A DNA stretch of 9,651 bases from an uncultured Lachnospiraceae bacterium. Lineage in GTDB: Bacteria; Bacillota; Clostridia; Lachnospirales; Lachnospiraceae. Positions 1-7,021 of this stretch are shown here, piece by piece. The stretch covers positions 1 to 9,651 of the forward strand of contig CAKRWX010000071.1 in the NCBI GenBank assembly GCA_934418055.1, written 5' to 3'. The notes below the pieces were generated by a model, which saw only the letters and a program-made list of their open reading frames with translations, was not told the DNA's origin and did not search any database. The stretch's first letter is position 1. Each line of letters begins with the position of its first letter. Position numbers and translations under genes: made by a program.

Positions 1-452
1 GTCCAGAACTGGTAAAAAGAATGGTGGAGGAAGGACACACCGTAGGCAATCACACCTTTCATCATCCGGATATGTCCAAGATCTCCACCAAAGAAACATT
101 TTCTAAAGAATTGCAGGATCTGGAAACTCTGTATACAAAAACCACAGGGCAGCCTATGACCCGCTATTACCGCCCGCCTCAGGGCAAATACAGCGAGAAT
201 AATCTTAAAATGGCTGATGAACTTGGCTATCAGACCTTTTTCTGGAGCCTGGCCTACGTGGACTGGTACGAAGACAAACAGCCCACCCGTGAGGAAGCTT
301 TCCAGAAATTGTTAGGCCGCATTCATCCAGGTGCCATCGTCCTGCTTCACAGCACCTCCAAAACCAACGCCCAGATCCTTGACGAGCTGCTGACCCGCTG
401 GGAAGAGATGGGATACCGCTTTGGACGGCTGGAGGAACTGACCAGCGCCTAG
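1..452 (+). CDS. Polysaccharide deacetylase, PdaA-like (C-terminal part, 5' end outside window)
   Basis: This is the C-terminal part of a NodB-type polysaccharide deacetylase, a metal-dependent enzyme that removes N-acetyl groups from cell-wall sugars outside the membrane. The frame is open from base 3, so the Met at 21 is internal and not the start. Visible NodB motifs are the zinc-binding H-T-F-H-H after GHTVGN, the RPPQGKYS segment (motif 3), the Asp-Trp of AYVDW (motif 4) and the LLHS histidine near the end (motif 5). The first motif, with the catalytic Asp pair, lies off the window. The RPP-G-S, FWSLA-DW and IHPG-LLH arrangement resembles Bacillus PdaA, which makes muramic delta-lactam in spore cortex; that specificity is inferred. 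The gene ends 11 bp from the converging MATE gene, with no clear terminator between. Confidence 0.88.
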   Translation, partial: PELVKRMVEEGHTVGNHTFHHPDMSKISTKETFSKELQDLETLYTKTTGQPMTRYYRPPQGKYSENNLKMADELGYQTFFWSLAYVDWYEDKQPTREEAFQKLLGRIHPGAIVLLHSTSKTNAQILDELLTRWEEMGYRFGRLEELTSA

Positions 453-463
453 ATCGCCGTTGC

Positions 464-1825
464 TTACGCCTGCACCGCTTTCATGCCATTTTTTACCTTT
501 TCTCTGTACACGTGGGTAAAATACAAAATTTCTACCAATCCGGTAATACTCCAAGAGAAGCTATACAGCAGATACAGGGACGGAATGGTATGGAAATAGG
601 CAAATACCGTGTACACCCAGATAATCCGGAACACACAGGAACCCATGATCACCACCGCCGTTGGCACCAGACTCTTGCCTAAGGCCCTGGAAGCTGCAAT
701 GGTACAGTCCATAAATGCGGAAATTCCGTAGGAAAATCCCATAATGGAGATTCGGTACATTCCCGCTTTCACAACCTCCGGATCATTGGTAAACAGGGAT
801 AAGAACTGTCTTCCAAAGATCACCAGCAGCAGTCCCATAATCGCACCCACGCCGAAGGAATAAGCCAGACTGATGAAATAGCTTTTGAGGATCCGCTCCT
901 TCTTGCCTGCTCCGTAGTTCTGTCCCATGAAGCTGGCGCATCCGGTATAGAAAGCCGCCATCATATCGTAGATCAGAGCATCGGAGTTGGCTGCCGCCGA
1001 GTTTCCTGCCACCATGGTGGCGCTGAAGGAATTGACGCCCATCTGGACGAACAAGTTCGCAATGGCAAAAATCATGTTCTGACAGCCAGCCGGAATACCG
1101 ATCCGGATAATGTCCCTTGCTTTGCTTTTCGTCAGTTTCATGTCCTTCATCTGTAAACGGAAAATGCCTTTGCTGATAAACAGGTCACGGACGATCAGCC
1201 CCGCGGACACATACTGGGACAGGGCGCTGGCAAGACCAACGCCTGCTGCTCCCATCTGGCAGATAATCACAAAAAACAGGTTCAACAGGATATTTAACAC
1301 ACCTGCCACTGCCAGATACTTAAGCGGCCTCTTGGTATCGCCCACGGCACTGAACACTGCGTTACCAAAGTTATACAAAGCTAACGCCGGAAGTCCTAAG
1401 AAATAAAGGCGGATATACAGTACTGCTCCGTCCAGCAGTTCCTCTTTCGTCTTTAACAGTTCCAGGATATTTCTGGAAAATCCAGCTCCAATGAGGAGCA
1501 GGATCACACCGATGATCAGGCTTAAAATCGCCGCGGAGTGGACGGTCTCCTTCACGCCCCGCTCATTTTTCGCTCCGTAATACAGCGCCACCAGCACATT
1601 GATTCCACCGGACAAACCGATCAGGAATCCTGTAAACATGGTGACCAGGATCGTGGTGGAACCCACAGAGCCCAACGCCATAGCTCCTGCGAAATGGCCT
1701 ACCACGGCAATATCTGACATATTAAATAATACCTGAAGAATATTGGACAGCATCAGCGGAATGCTGAAAAACAGGATTCCTTTTGCTAAGGAACCACTGG
1801 TCATGTCCTGATTCTTTTGTTCCAT
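464..1825 (-). CDS. MATE family multidrug/Na+ efflux transporter
   Basis: A 453-residue polytopic membrane protein of normal MATE length (about 450 residues, 12 helices in two related halves). The N-terminal half shows the family pattern: a SIPLMLSNILQVLFN first helix, the DIAVVGHFAG segment and a glycine-rich third segment (GFLIGLSGGINVLVA). It continues through a G-NAVFSAVGDTKRPL segment typical of the NorM/DinF superfamily. These proteins export cationic drugs or metabolites using Na+ or H+ gradients; the substrate cannot be read here. The start has GGAGG 8 nt upstream, inside the 3' end of the DUF523 gene, whose stop is only 3 bp before the ATG. The two genes are therefore almost certainly co-transcribed and possibly translationally coupled. 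Confidence 0.93.
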   Translation of the reverse strand: MEQKNQDMTSGSLAKGILFFSIPLMLSNILQVLFNMSDIAVVGHFAGAMALGSVGSTTILVTMFTGFLIGLSGGINVLVALYYGAKNERGVKETVHSAAILSLIIGVILLLIGAGFSRNILELLKTKEELLDGAVLYIRLYFLGLPALALYNFGNAVFSAVGDTKRPLKYLAVAGVLNILLNLFFVIICQMGAAGVGLASALSQYVSAGLIVRDLFISKGIFRLQMKDMKLTKSKARDIIRIGIPAGCQNMIFAIANLFVQMGVNSFSATMVAGNSAAANSDALIYDMMAAFYTGCASFMGQNYGAGKKERILKSYFISLAYSFGVGAIMGLLLVIFGRQFLSLFTNDPEVVKAGMYRISIMGFSYGISAFMDCTIAASRALGKSLVPTAVVIMGSCVFRIIWVYTVFAYFHTIPSLYLLYSFSWSITGLVEILYFTHVYREKVKNGMKAVQA

Positions 1826-1828
1826 GAT

Positions 1829-2263
1829 CTAGTCCTCCAAAACACTTTCTCCAAACACAGAAATCCCATGGTTCAAAAACAGCTCTGCTGTTACGCCATT
1901 CCCAGGAATTGTCTGTCTGCTGAAACTTCCATCATAAATGATCCCACAGCCGCAGGAAGGGCTCCGCTCTTTTAAAATCGCTTTCTTGCAGCCGTAAAGC
2001 TCTGCCATTTTTAAAGCTGCTTCTGCCCCTTTCCAGTACTGGGCCGTCACGTCTTCTCCCGCCTGGTTTACCACACGGTCTCCGGACCGTTCTGAGGCAA
2101 TCCGGGGTGTGGGAAGACCGCCTAACTGTTCCGGACAGACGGGAATCAACACCACATCCGGGTCATTCAGCAGTTTTAACACCCGATCATTGGCTTTTTC
2201 TTTCCCGTCATAACGGCACCCGATGCCTAAAAGGCAGGCGCTGACCAGAATTTTCTCCGGCAT
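1829..2263 (-). CDS. DUF523 / TudS-like [4Fe-4S] desulfidase family protein
   Basis: A 144-residue protein matching DUF523 (YbbK/TudS) over its full length. The family signature is present: SACLLG near the N-terminus with Cys10, CRYDG at 16-20, P-V-CPEQLGGLPTPR with Cys43 and Glu45, and the KERSPSCG motif with Cys104 (Cys106 follows). Characterised members (TudS) bind a [4Fe-4S] cluster through three conserved cysteines and remove sulfur from 2- or 4-thiouracil or 4-thio-UMP, leaving uracil or UMP. Cys10, Cys43 and Cys104 are the likely ligands. Substrate here is inferred, since DUF523 is broad and most members are untested. The start has GGAGG 7 nt upstream. It is the first gene of a pair with the MATE transporter, so it may help detoxify or salvage an imported or exported thio-compound, but that is speculative. 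Confidence 0.9.
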   Translation of the reverse strand: MPEKILVSACLLGIGCRYDGKEKANDRVLKLLNDPDVVLIPVCPEQLGGLPTPRIASERSGDRVVNQAGEDVTAQYWKGAEAALKMAELYGCKKAILKERSPSCGCGIIYDGSFSRQTIPGNGVTAELFLNHGISVFGESVLED

Positions 2264-2300
2264 ATCAATTCCTCCAACCTCATTTTTTCTTTTGTGGCTG

Positions 2301-2340
2301 GAAAGAGGGAAGCTCTCTTTCGATAAGAACTTCCCTCTTT
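2301..2340 (-). other. Hairpin with two mutually exclusive pairings ahead of the DUF523 gene
   Basis: Positions 2302-2312 pair perfectly over 11 bp with 2330-2340. An alternative 7-bp stem pairs 2301-2307 with 2315-2321, using the same promoter-distal arm. In a minus-strand transcript this gives a three-segment 1:3 versus 2:3 arrangement ending about 37 nt before the DUF523 start. No real U-tract follows (only three Ts inside the stem), so it is at best a weak terminator or a leader structure. It could equally be a chance purine/pyrimidine repeat. Confidence 0.4.
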
Positions 2341-2473
2341 GTAACTGTTCAGTACCCTCACAGTTACAGGCAAAAATCCATTCCGAATCGATTACATCGA
2401 TGGGATTTTTGCTTGCCAGCTTATGTTTTCTTACGGTCAGCGCAGCAAGTGCGCAGACCTACTGAACAATTAT
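2341..2473. repeat. MITE-like palindromic intergenic element
   Basis: A compact element with nested inverted repeats fills about half of the DUF523-thrS gap. Outer arms 2341-2354 and 2460-2473 match as inverted repeats at 12 of 14 positions, the inner eight bases of each being perfect (GTTCAGTA / TACTGAAC). Inside are an 8-bp pair 2341-2348/2360-2367, a 13-bp stem 2367-2379/2403-2415 with one G-T pair, two copies of ATCGAT (2387-2392, 2396-2401), and a stem 2435-2444/2450-2459 with one internal mismatch. It has no ORF. The pattern suggests a non-autonomous mobile repeat or dispersed palindromic unit. Because thrS has no obvious terminator of its own, the hairpins may also end its transcript. 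Copy number cannot be judged from one window. Confidence 0.6.
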
Positions 2474-2515
2474 TTTTCTTCCATGTTTCAAAGTAATATT
2501 GTACTTATTCAGGAA

Positions 2516-4447
2516 TTAAGCCTCCTGAGTCTTTACCTCACGCTGAGTCTTGGAGTCGATCTCCTCTCTCAGTGCTTTGATGAACTCTTCTGGGTTCTTC
2601 TGTCCCTCGTCGCCAGCGAAACGGCTTCTTACAGAAACAAGGCCCTCTTCCTCCTCTTTCTGTCCAACAATCACCATGTAAGGAACTTTCTGCATCTGTG
2701 CCTCACGGATCTTGTAGCCGATCTTCTCTGCACGAGTATCAACCTCAACACGGATACCCGCGTCATCCAGCTGTTTTCTTACTTTCTCTGCGTAATCTGC
2801 ATACTTGTCAGAGATTGGAAGCACTTTAACCTGCACTGGAGCTAACCAGGTTGGGAAAGCGCCTGCGAAATGCTCGATCAGGATACCGATGAAACGCTCG
2901 ATGGAACCGAATACAACTCGGTGGATCATGATCGGGCGATGTTTCTCGCCATCTGCTCCCTGATACTCCAGCTCAAATCTCTGTGGAAGCTGGAAGTCAA
3001 GCTGAATGGTACCACACTGCCAGGTTCTGCCAATGGCATCTACCAGATGGAAGTCGATCTTTGGTCCGTAGAATGCACCATCACCTTCATTAACCACATA
3101 GTCAAGACCAAGAGCATCCAGAGCGCTTCTTAAGCCTTCTGTTGCCATCTCCCAGTCCTCATCGCTTCCCATGCTGTCCTCTGGTCTTGTGGAAAGCTCT
3201 ACATGATATTTGAAACCAAACAGAGTGTAAACCTCATTGATCAGTTTTGCAACGCCCATGATCTCGTCTTTGATCTGCTCTGGAGTCATGAAGATATGTG
3301 CATCATCCTGGGTGAAGCAGCGTACACGCATTAAGCCGTGTAACTGGCCGGATTTCTCGTGACGATGAACGATACCTAACTCACCCATACGCAGTGGCAG
3401 GTCACGATAAGAACGTGGCTCGGAAGCGTAAGTTAACACGCCGCCTGGGCAGTTCATTGGTTTGATGGCGTAATCCTGTCCATCGATCACGGTAGTGTAC
3501 ATGTTGTTCTTATAGTGATCCCAGTGACCGGAAGTCTCCCACAGGCTTCTGTTTAAAATGATTGGAGTAGAAATCTCTACATAGCCAGCTTTCTTATGCA
3601 GCTGTCTCCAGTAATCTAACAGGGTGTTCTTTAATACCATGCCCTTTGGAAGGAAGAATGGGAAACCTGGGCCTGCGTCATGCATCATGAATAATCCCAG
3701 TTCTTTGCCTAATTTTCTGTGGTCACGTTTCTTCGCCTCTTCCAGCATGTTTAAGTAAGCCTCTAACTCCTCTTTCTTGCCGAAAGCAGTTGCGTAGATA
3801 CGGGTCAGCATCTTGTTGTGCTCATCGCCTCTCCAGTAAGCGCCTGCAATGCTGGTCAGCTTATAAGCCTTGCCAACTTCCTTGGTGTTCATCAGATGAG
3901 GGCCAGCGCACAGGTCTGTGAAATCGCCCTGCTTATAAAAGCTGATCTCCTCGCCTTCTGGCAGATCCTCGATCAGTTCTACTTTATATGGCTCCTCTTT
4001 CTCTTTCATCAGAGCGATGGCCTCGTTTCTTGGAAGGGTGAAACGCTCGATTGGAAGTGCCTCTTTTACAATCTTCTTCATCTCTGCTTCGATCTTCTCT
4101 AAGTCCTCAGCAGCGATTGGGGAAGCGAAATCAATATCATAGTAAAAACCATCTGCAATAGACGGTCCGATTGCCAGTTTTGCTTCTGGGTACAGACGTT
4201 TGATAGCCTGTGCCATAACGTGGCTTGCAGTATGGCGGAGGGTTGCCAGACCGCCCTCATCTTTTGCAGTCAGAATGTTTAAGGTGCAGTCTTTGTCTAC
4301 AACGGTTCTTAAGTCTACTCTCTCGCCGTCAACCTCACCTGCGCATGCAACTCTTGCAAGACCTGCGCTGATGTCAGATGCGATATCCAGAACGGACATT
4401 GCCTGTGCGTACTCTTTTACGCTTCCATCTTTTAATGTAATCTTCAT
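2516..4447 (-). CDS. thrS: Threonine--tRNA ligase (ThrRS)
   Basis: A 643-residue class II aminoacyl-tRNA synthetase of the usual bacterial ThrRS length, attaching threonine to tRNA-Thr in the cytoplasm. Domains in order: TGS (1-61); editing domain with H72-x3-H76 and C180/H184; catalytic core with the MNCPGG loop, RHEKSGQLHGL-R motif 2 and the HRVVFGSIERFIG motif 3; and a C-terminal anticodon-binding domain from about 535. Zinc ligands C333, H384 and H509 are all present, as are the editing residues, so the enzyme looks fully functional. The reading frame runs open to 4588, but the start at 4447 is chosen: AAGGAG lies 8 nt upstream of it and only 2 nt from the alternative ATG at 4453, and the TGS domain begins here (MKITLKDG). 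The gene is preceded by a T-box leader with its own promoter. Confidence 0.97.
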   Translation of the reverse strand: MKITLKDGSVKEYAQAMSVLDIASDISAGLARVACAGEVDGERVDLRTVVDKDCTLNILTAKDEGGLATLRHTASHVMAQAIKRLYPEAKLAIGPSIADGFYYDIDFASPIAAEDLEKIEAEMKKIVKEALPIERFTLPRNEAIALMKEKEEPYKVELIEDLPEGEEISFYKQGDFTDLCAGPHLMNTKEVGKAYKLTSIAGAYWRGDEHNKMLTRIYATAFGKKEELEAYLNMLEEAKKRDHRKLGKELGLFMMHDAGPGFPFFLPKGMVLKNTLLDYWRQLHKKAGYVEISTPIILNRSLWETSGHWDHYKNNMYTTVIDGQDYAIKPMNCPGGVLTYASEPRSYRDLPLRMGELGIVHRHEKSGQLHGLMRVRCFTQDDAHIFMTPEQIKDEIMGVAKLINEVYTLFGFKYHVELSTRPEDSMGSDEDWEMATEGLRSALDALGLDYVVNEGDGAFYGPKIDFHLVDAIGRTWQCGTIQLDFQLPQRFELEYQGADGEKHRPIMIHRVVFGSIERFIGILIEHFAGAFPTWLAPVQVKVLPISDKYADYAEKVRKQLDDAGIRVEVDTRAEKIGYKIREAQMQKVPYMVIVGQKEEEEGLVSVRSRFAGDEGQKNPEEFIKALREEIDSKTQREVKTQEA

Positions 4448-4455
4448 GGTCATAA

Positions 4456-4461
4456 CTCCTT
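4456..4461 (-). promoter_or_regulatory. thrS ribosome binding site, decides between two ATGs
   Basis: AAGGAG stands 8 nt before the ATG at 4447 and 2 nt before the in-frame ATG at 4453. Normal spacing favours 4447. The site lies beyond the T-box terminator, so it is reached only by read-through transcripts. Confidence 0.75.
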
Positions 4462-4537
4462 TTTTGAATCTTTTTTTAGGATAGTTTAGAACAACCAGAA
4501 AACCTGCCACTGGCAGCTTTTCCGGATGCATGGCAAC

Positions 4538-4577
4538 AAAAAATCCCTTGTCAGACCTTTTATCAGTCTGACAAGGG
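4538..4577 (-). terminator. T-box terminator of the thrS leader
   Basis: An intrinsic terminator on the minus strand: a perfect 11-bp stem (4567-4577 with 4545-4555), 11-nt loop, and a run of six Ts (4543-4538) after one A. Its 5' arm starts with CCC, which can instead pair with GGG just before the T-box bulge to form the antiterminator. Without uncharged tRNA-Thr this structure should stop transcription before thrS. Lacking any other terminator, ilvE read-through transcripts would also be stopped here. Confidence 0.93.
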
Positions 4578-4774
4578 ACGATATCCAATACCGCGGTTCC
4601 ACCCTGCTTGCTGCTTTCGCAGCCTCTTCATTGTGATGATAACGGAATCACCGTGTCCGATTAAGGACCACTCCAAGCTGGTATTCACCTGATCTCTGCC
4701 GTAGGATACTTTCACCAAGTGTATCCCTCTCTGAACGTTTCCATCAGACTACTGGACTCTTCAACGTTTTCTGT
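4538..4774 (-). ncRNA. T-box riboswitch (tRNA-Thr sensing) in the thrS leader
   Basis: The minus-strand leader carries the hallmarks of a T-box. The core sequence AGGGTGGAACCGCGG lies at 4605-4591. Stem I has an AGAGAG segment (4732-4727), an apical stem 4721-4726/4704-4709 (GGATAC/GTATCC) and a GGTG loop (4716-4713). The specifier region reads GAATACCAGC, placing the threonine codon ACC at 4682-4680. The terminator at 4538-4577 competes with the antiterminator. Known mechanism: uncharged tRNA-Thr pairs through its anticodon with the specifier and through its acceptor NCCA with the T-box bulge, favouring antitermination and so thrS expression on threonine shortage. Specifier and downstream gene agree, which makes the assignment secure. 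Confidence 0.95.
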
Positions 4775-4779
4775 GTCTG

Positions 4780-4807
4780 ATTATAGCACGGCGGATAAAT
4801 ATGTCAA
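4780..4807 (-). promoter_or_regulatory. SigmaA-type promoter of thrS
   Basis: A perfect -35 TTGACA (4807-4802), 16-bp spacer and perfect -10 TATAAT (4785-4780) precede the T-box leader. The predicted transcript start is near 4773, giving a leader of about 325 nt. The -35 box begins 8 bp past the ilvE stop codon, so thrS has independent transcription although it follows ilvE in the same direction. Confidence 0.88.
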
Positions 4808-4815
4808 GAGGTTAA

Positions 4816-5841
4816 TTAAACGATCTTGCGGATCCATCCTTCCGGAGCTTCGATTCTGCCCATCTGGATACCAGTTAAAGTCTCATACAGCTTCTGGGTA
4901 ACCGGACCCATCTTCTCCATACCTGATGGGAAGCAGATCTCTTTGCCGTGATCTACTACCTTGCCTACTGGGGAGATAACAGCTGCAGTACCGCACAGTC
5001 CGCACTCAGCGAAATCAGACAGCTCAGATAATTTCACTGGTCTCTGGGTTACTTTCAGTCCTAAGTAATGCTCTGCTACATATACCAGAGAACGTCTGGT
5101 GATGGATGGCAGAATGGAATCAGACTTTGGAGTAACGACCTCGCCATCTTTGGTTACGAATAAGAAGTTTGCTCCGCCAGTCTCCTCAACATAGGTTCTG
5201 GTAGCTGGATCCAGGAACATATTCTCATCAAATCCGTTGTTATGTGCAACCTCATGTGCATGAAGGCTCATCGCGTAGTTTAAACCAGCTTTTACATGAC
5301 CGGTTCCGTGTGGTGCCGCACGGTCAAAGTCGCTGACACAGATGGTAATTGGCTTTGCGCCGCCCTTAAAGTATGGGCCTACTGGTGTACCAAACAGACG
5401 GAACTGATACTCCTGAGATGGTTTTACACCGATGACAGGACCTGATGCAAACATATATGGACGCAGATAGAAGGTTGCTCCGCTGCCGTATGGTGGAACC
5501 CATGCTGCGTTGGCTCTTACCACCTGATCAACAGCCTCTAAGAATCTTTCCTTTGGAAATGGCGGCATCTCCAGTCTGGAAGCGGAGTTCATCATACGCT
5601 CTGCATTTAAATCCGGGCGGAAGGTAACAATGCTTCCATCCTCGGTTGTGTAAGCCTTCAAGCCCTCGAAGCACTCCTGACAGTACTGTAAAATACCAGC
5701 ACACTCGTTAATGACCACATTGGAGTCTGCGGTCAGACCGCCCTCGTCCCATTTTCCATCTTTGAAATTTGCTACATAACGCATATCAGTAGGCATATAA
5801 GCAAACCCGATATTGCCCCAATCGATATTTTTCTTTTCCAT
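4816..5841 (-). CDS. ilvE: Branched-chain amino acid aminotransferase
   Basis: A 341-residue PLP-dependent fold-type IV aminotransferase that interconverts leucine, isoleucine and valine with their 2-keto acids using glutamate/2-oxoglutarate. The Schiff-base lysine is K184 in GHVKAGLNYAMSL, and the family segments CFEGLKAY (57-64), FYLRPYMFASG and YVEETGGANFLFV are intact. Length and GHVKAG context match the eukaryotic/Bacillus-type BCAT subgroup rather than the shorter E. coli form. Residues 280-283 form a CGLC motif just before GTAAVISPVG, reminiscent of the redox CXXC of mammalian BCATs. The frame is open to 5925, but the ATG at 5841 has GGAGG 7 nt upstream and the extra 28 residues look non-coding and overlap the promoter. 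No terminator follows, and the thrS promoter lies 8 bp away. Confidence 0.95.
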   Translation of the reverse strand: MEKKNIDWGNIGFAYMPTDMRYVANFKDGKWDEGGLTADSNVVINECAGILQYCQECFEGLKAYTTEDGSIVTFRPDLNAERMMNSASRLEMPPFPKERFLEAVDQVVRANAAWVPPYGSGATFYLRPYMFASGPVIGVKPSQEYQFRLFGTPVGPYFKGGAKPITICVSDFDRAAPHGTGHVKAGLNYAMSLHAHEVAHNNGFDENMFLDPATRTYVEETGGANFLFVTKDGEVVTPKSDSILPSITRRSLVYVAEHYLGLKVTQRPVKLSELSDFAECGLCGTAAVISPVGKVVDHGKEICFPSGMEKMGPVTQKLYETLTGIQMGRIEAPEGWIRKIV

Positions 5842-5869
5842 GACGATTCCTCCATTGTATATACTTCTA

Positions 5870-5884
5870 AAATTTCTAAAAATC
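5870..5884. promoter_or_regulatory. Possible CodY-like operator in the ilvE 5' UTR
   Basis: Fifteen bases here match the published CodY consensus AATTTTCWGAAAATT at 12 positions; an overlapping weaker match (10 of 15) lies at 5861-5875. The site is just downstream of the likely ilvE transcript start. CodY represses branched-chain amino acid genes in many Firmicutes, which fits, but the region is AT-rich and chance matches are likely. Confidence 0.33.
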
Positions 5885-5896
5885 TGATTAGAAATC

Positions 5897-5925
5897 ATTA
5901 TAGACCTATTATTTTGTAAAAGCAA
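5897..5925 (-). promoter_or_regulatory. Putative ilvE promoter
   Basis: A perfect -10 TATAAT (5902-5897) is preceded by a 17-bp AT-rich spacer and a weak -35 TTGCTT (5925-5920). The expected transcript start near 5890 gives a short leader of about 50 nt with no riboswitch visible. Confidence 0.6.
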
Positions 5926-6048
5926 TGTCTGTTTTTTATTTTCTGTATATCATTGTGTCATATCTTCTATTCTTTGCAGTTATGATATGGTTGTTTGTTA
6001 TAACCCACATAGATTTCCGTTGTACTTCTGCCGCCGGATTTCTTTTTC

Positions 6049-6969
6049 CTACAGCACCACAATCAGTGCAAGGGTAAGCAGCACTACGCTGATCATAATC
6101 TGCAAAGAATTGATCGCGCTGGAAAGCTCCACATCCCCATGTAATTTGCCGGTAAATGCCGGGCTGACCGATGAAACCGGTCCAAATGCCACGATGGCAA
6201 GAGTCTGGCGCACCTCTAAGGAAAATGGCGCAAGGAAATAAAAAATCAAAGAAAATGCCAACGCAATGGAATAACGGATCGACAGGATCTTCACGATTTC
6301 TGTCAGTTTTTCCTTATCTGCATGGATCTCAAATCCAATTCCGATCATAAACAGCGCCAAAAATGCATTGGCCCCGCCTGCTGTGGAAGCAAAAGACAGT
6401 ACCACCTCCGGCAGTTTGATCTGGAAAATGGCAACCACCGTCATGATCACATAGCAGTCAAATGGCAATGAAGACAGCAGCGTCTTCACCATAGAACCAA
6501 TCGAACTTTTTCCGCCCTCTCCTTTCGCCGCGCTTGCCAGGGCGAAGGTCAGACCGGTACACATCACTGAGTTTCCTGCATCAAATAAACTGGTAGCCGC
6601 AAATCCAATAGGCCCCAGGAAATTCTGGATAAATGGCATGGTAAAGTTGCCAATGTTGTAACCGGACAAATTTAACATATCAAACGCCTTGGCGTCACCG
6701 GATTTTTTCAGGTTCATGCCATAGCCAATCCCCACATAGACCAAGTTACAGGCGATACCAATCACACACAAGATCAGCATGGACATATCCATACTGATCT
6801 TGCTGAAATTGTTGATGATCGCACATGGCAATGTGATCCGGATCACGATTTTGGATAACACATAGAAATCTTCTGGTTTAAACACCCGGATTTTCTTTAA
6901 CGTATAGCCAAGGACAATAATTCCCATAAACGCAAATGCTTTGGCAAGTACCCCTAAAATTGCTGCCAT
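6049..6969 (-). CDS. AEC (auxin efflux carrier) family permease
   Basis: A 306-residue hydrophobic protein of the AEC family (membrane transport protein fold, about 10 helices). The N-terminal half has the usual GYTLKKIRVFKPEDF and SKIVIRITLPCAI segments; the conserved Asn/Gly motif NLSGYNIGNFTMPF occupies 100-113. The C-terminal half repeats the topology and ends in hydrophobic residues. Bacterial homologues transport carboxylates such as malate or malonate, or other anions; the substrate is not evident. The start has GGGGAG 8 nt upstream. It follows the DUF3877-like gene by 52 bp with no terminator, so it is probably the last gene of that operon. Downstream, 207 bp separate it from ilvE, and I see no strong terminator there, only a weak 6-bp inverted repeat at 5959-5964/5984-5989. 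Confidence 0.9.
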   Translation of the reverse strand: MAAILGVLAKAFAFMGIIVLGYTLKKIRVFKPEDFYVLSKIVIRITLPCAIINNFSKISMDMSMLILCVIGIACNLVYVGIGYGMNLKKSGDAKAFDMLNLSGYNIGNFTMPFIQNFLGPIGFAATSLFDAGNSVMCTGLTFALASAAKGEGGKSSIGSMVKTLLSSLPFDCYVIMTVVAIFQIKLPEVVLSFASTAGGANAFLALFMIGIGFEIHADKEKLTEIVKILSIRYSIALAFSLIFYFLAPFSLEVRQTLAIVAFGPVSSVSPAFTGKLHGDVELSSAINSLQIMISVVLLTLALIVVL

Positions 6970-7021
6970 AATCTCTTCTCCCCTCTTCTAGCCCGTGTAT
7001 ATTCCACGCGCCGCTCCGTCA

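Noticed and set aside
2423..2845. Plus-strand reading frame across the repeat and the thrS 3' end, and other long plus-strand frames inside minus-strand genes
   Set aside because: They are antisense shadows with no family resemblance or convincing ribosome binding sites, and the opposite strand encodes clear proteins.
4504..4516. Small 5-bp hairpin (CTGCC/GGCAG) between the T-box terminator and thrS, flanked by A and T runs
   Set aside because: The stem is short and the real T-box terminator lies upstream; a second terminator here would block antiterminated transcripts.
4448..4588. A longer thrS product with 47 extra N-terminal residues starting at 4588
   Set aside because: The extension runs through the T-box terminator and is not translated protein; the ribosome binding site and TGS domain both place the start at 4447.
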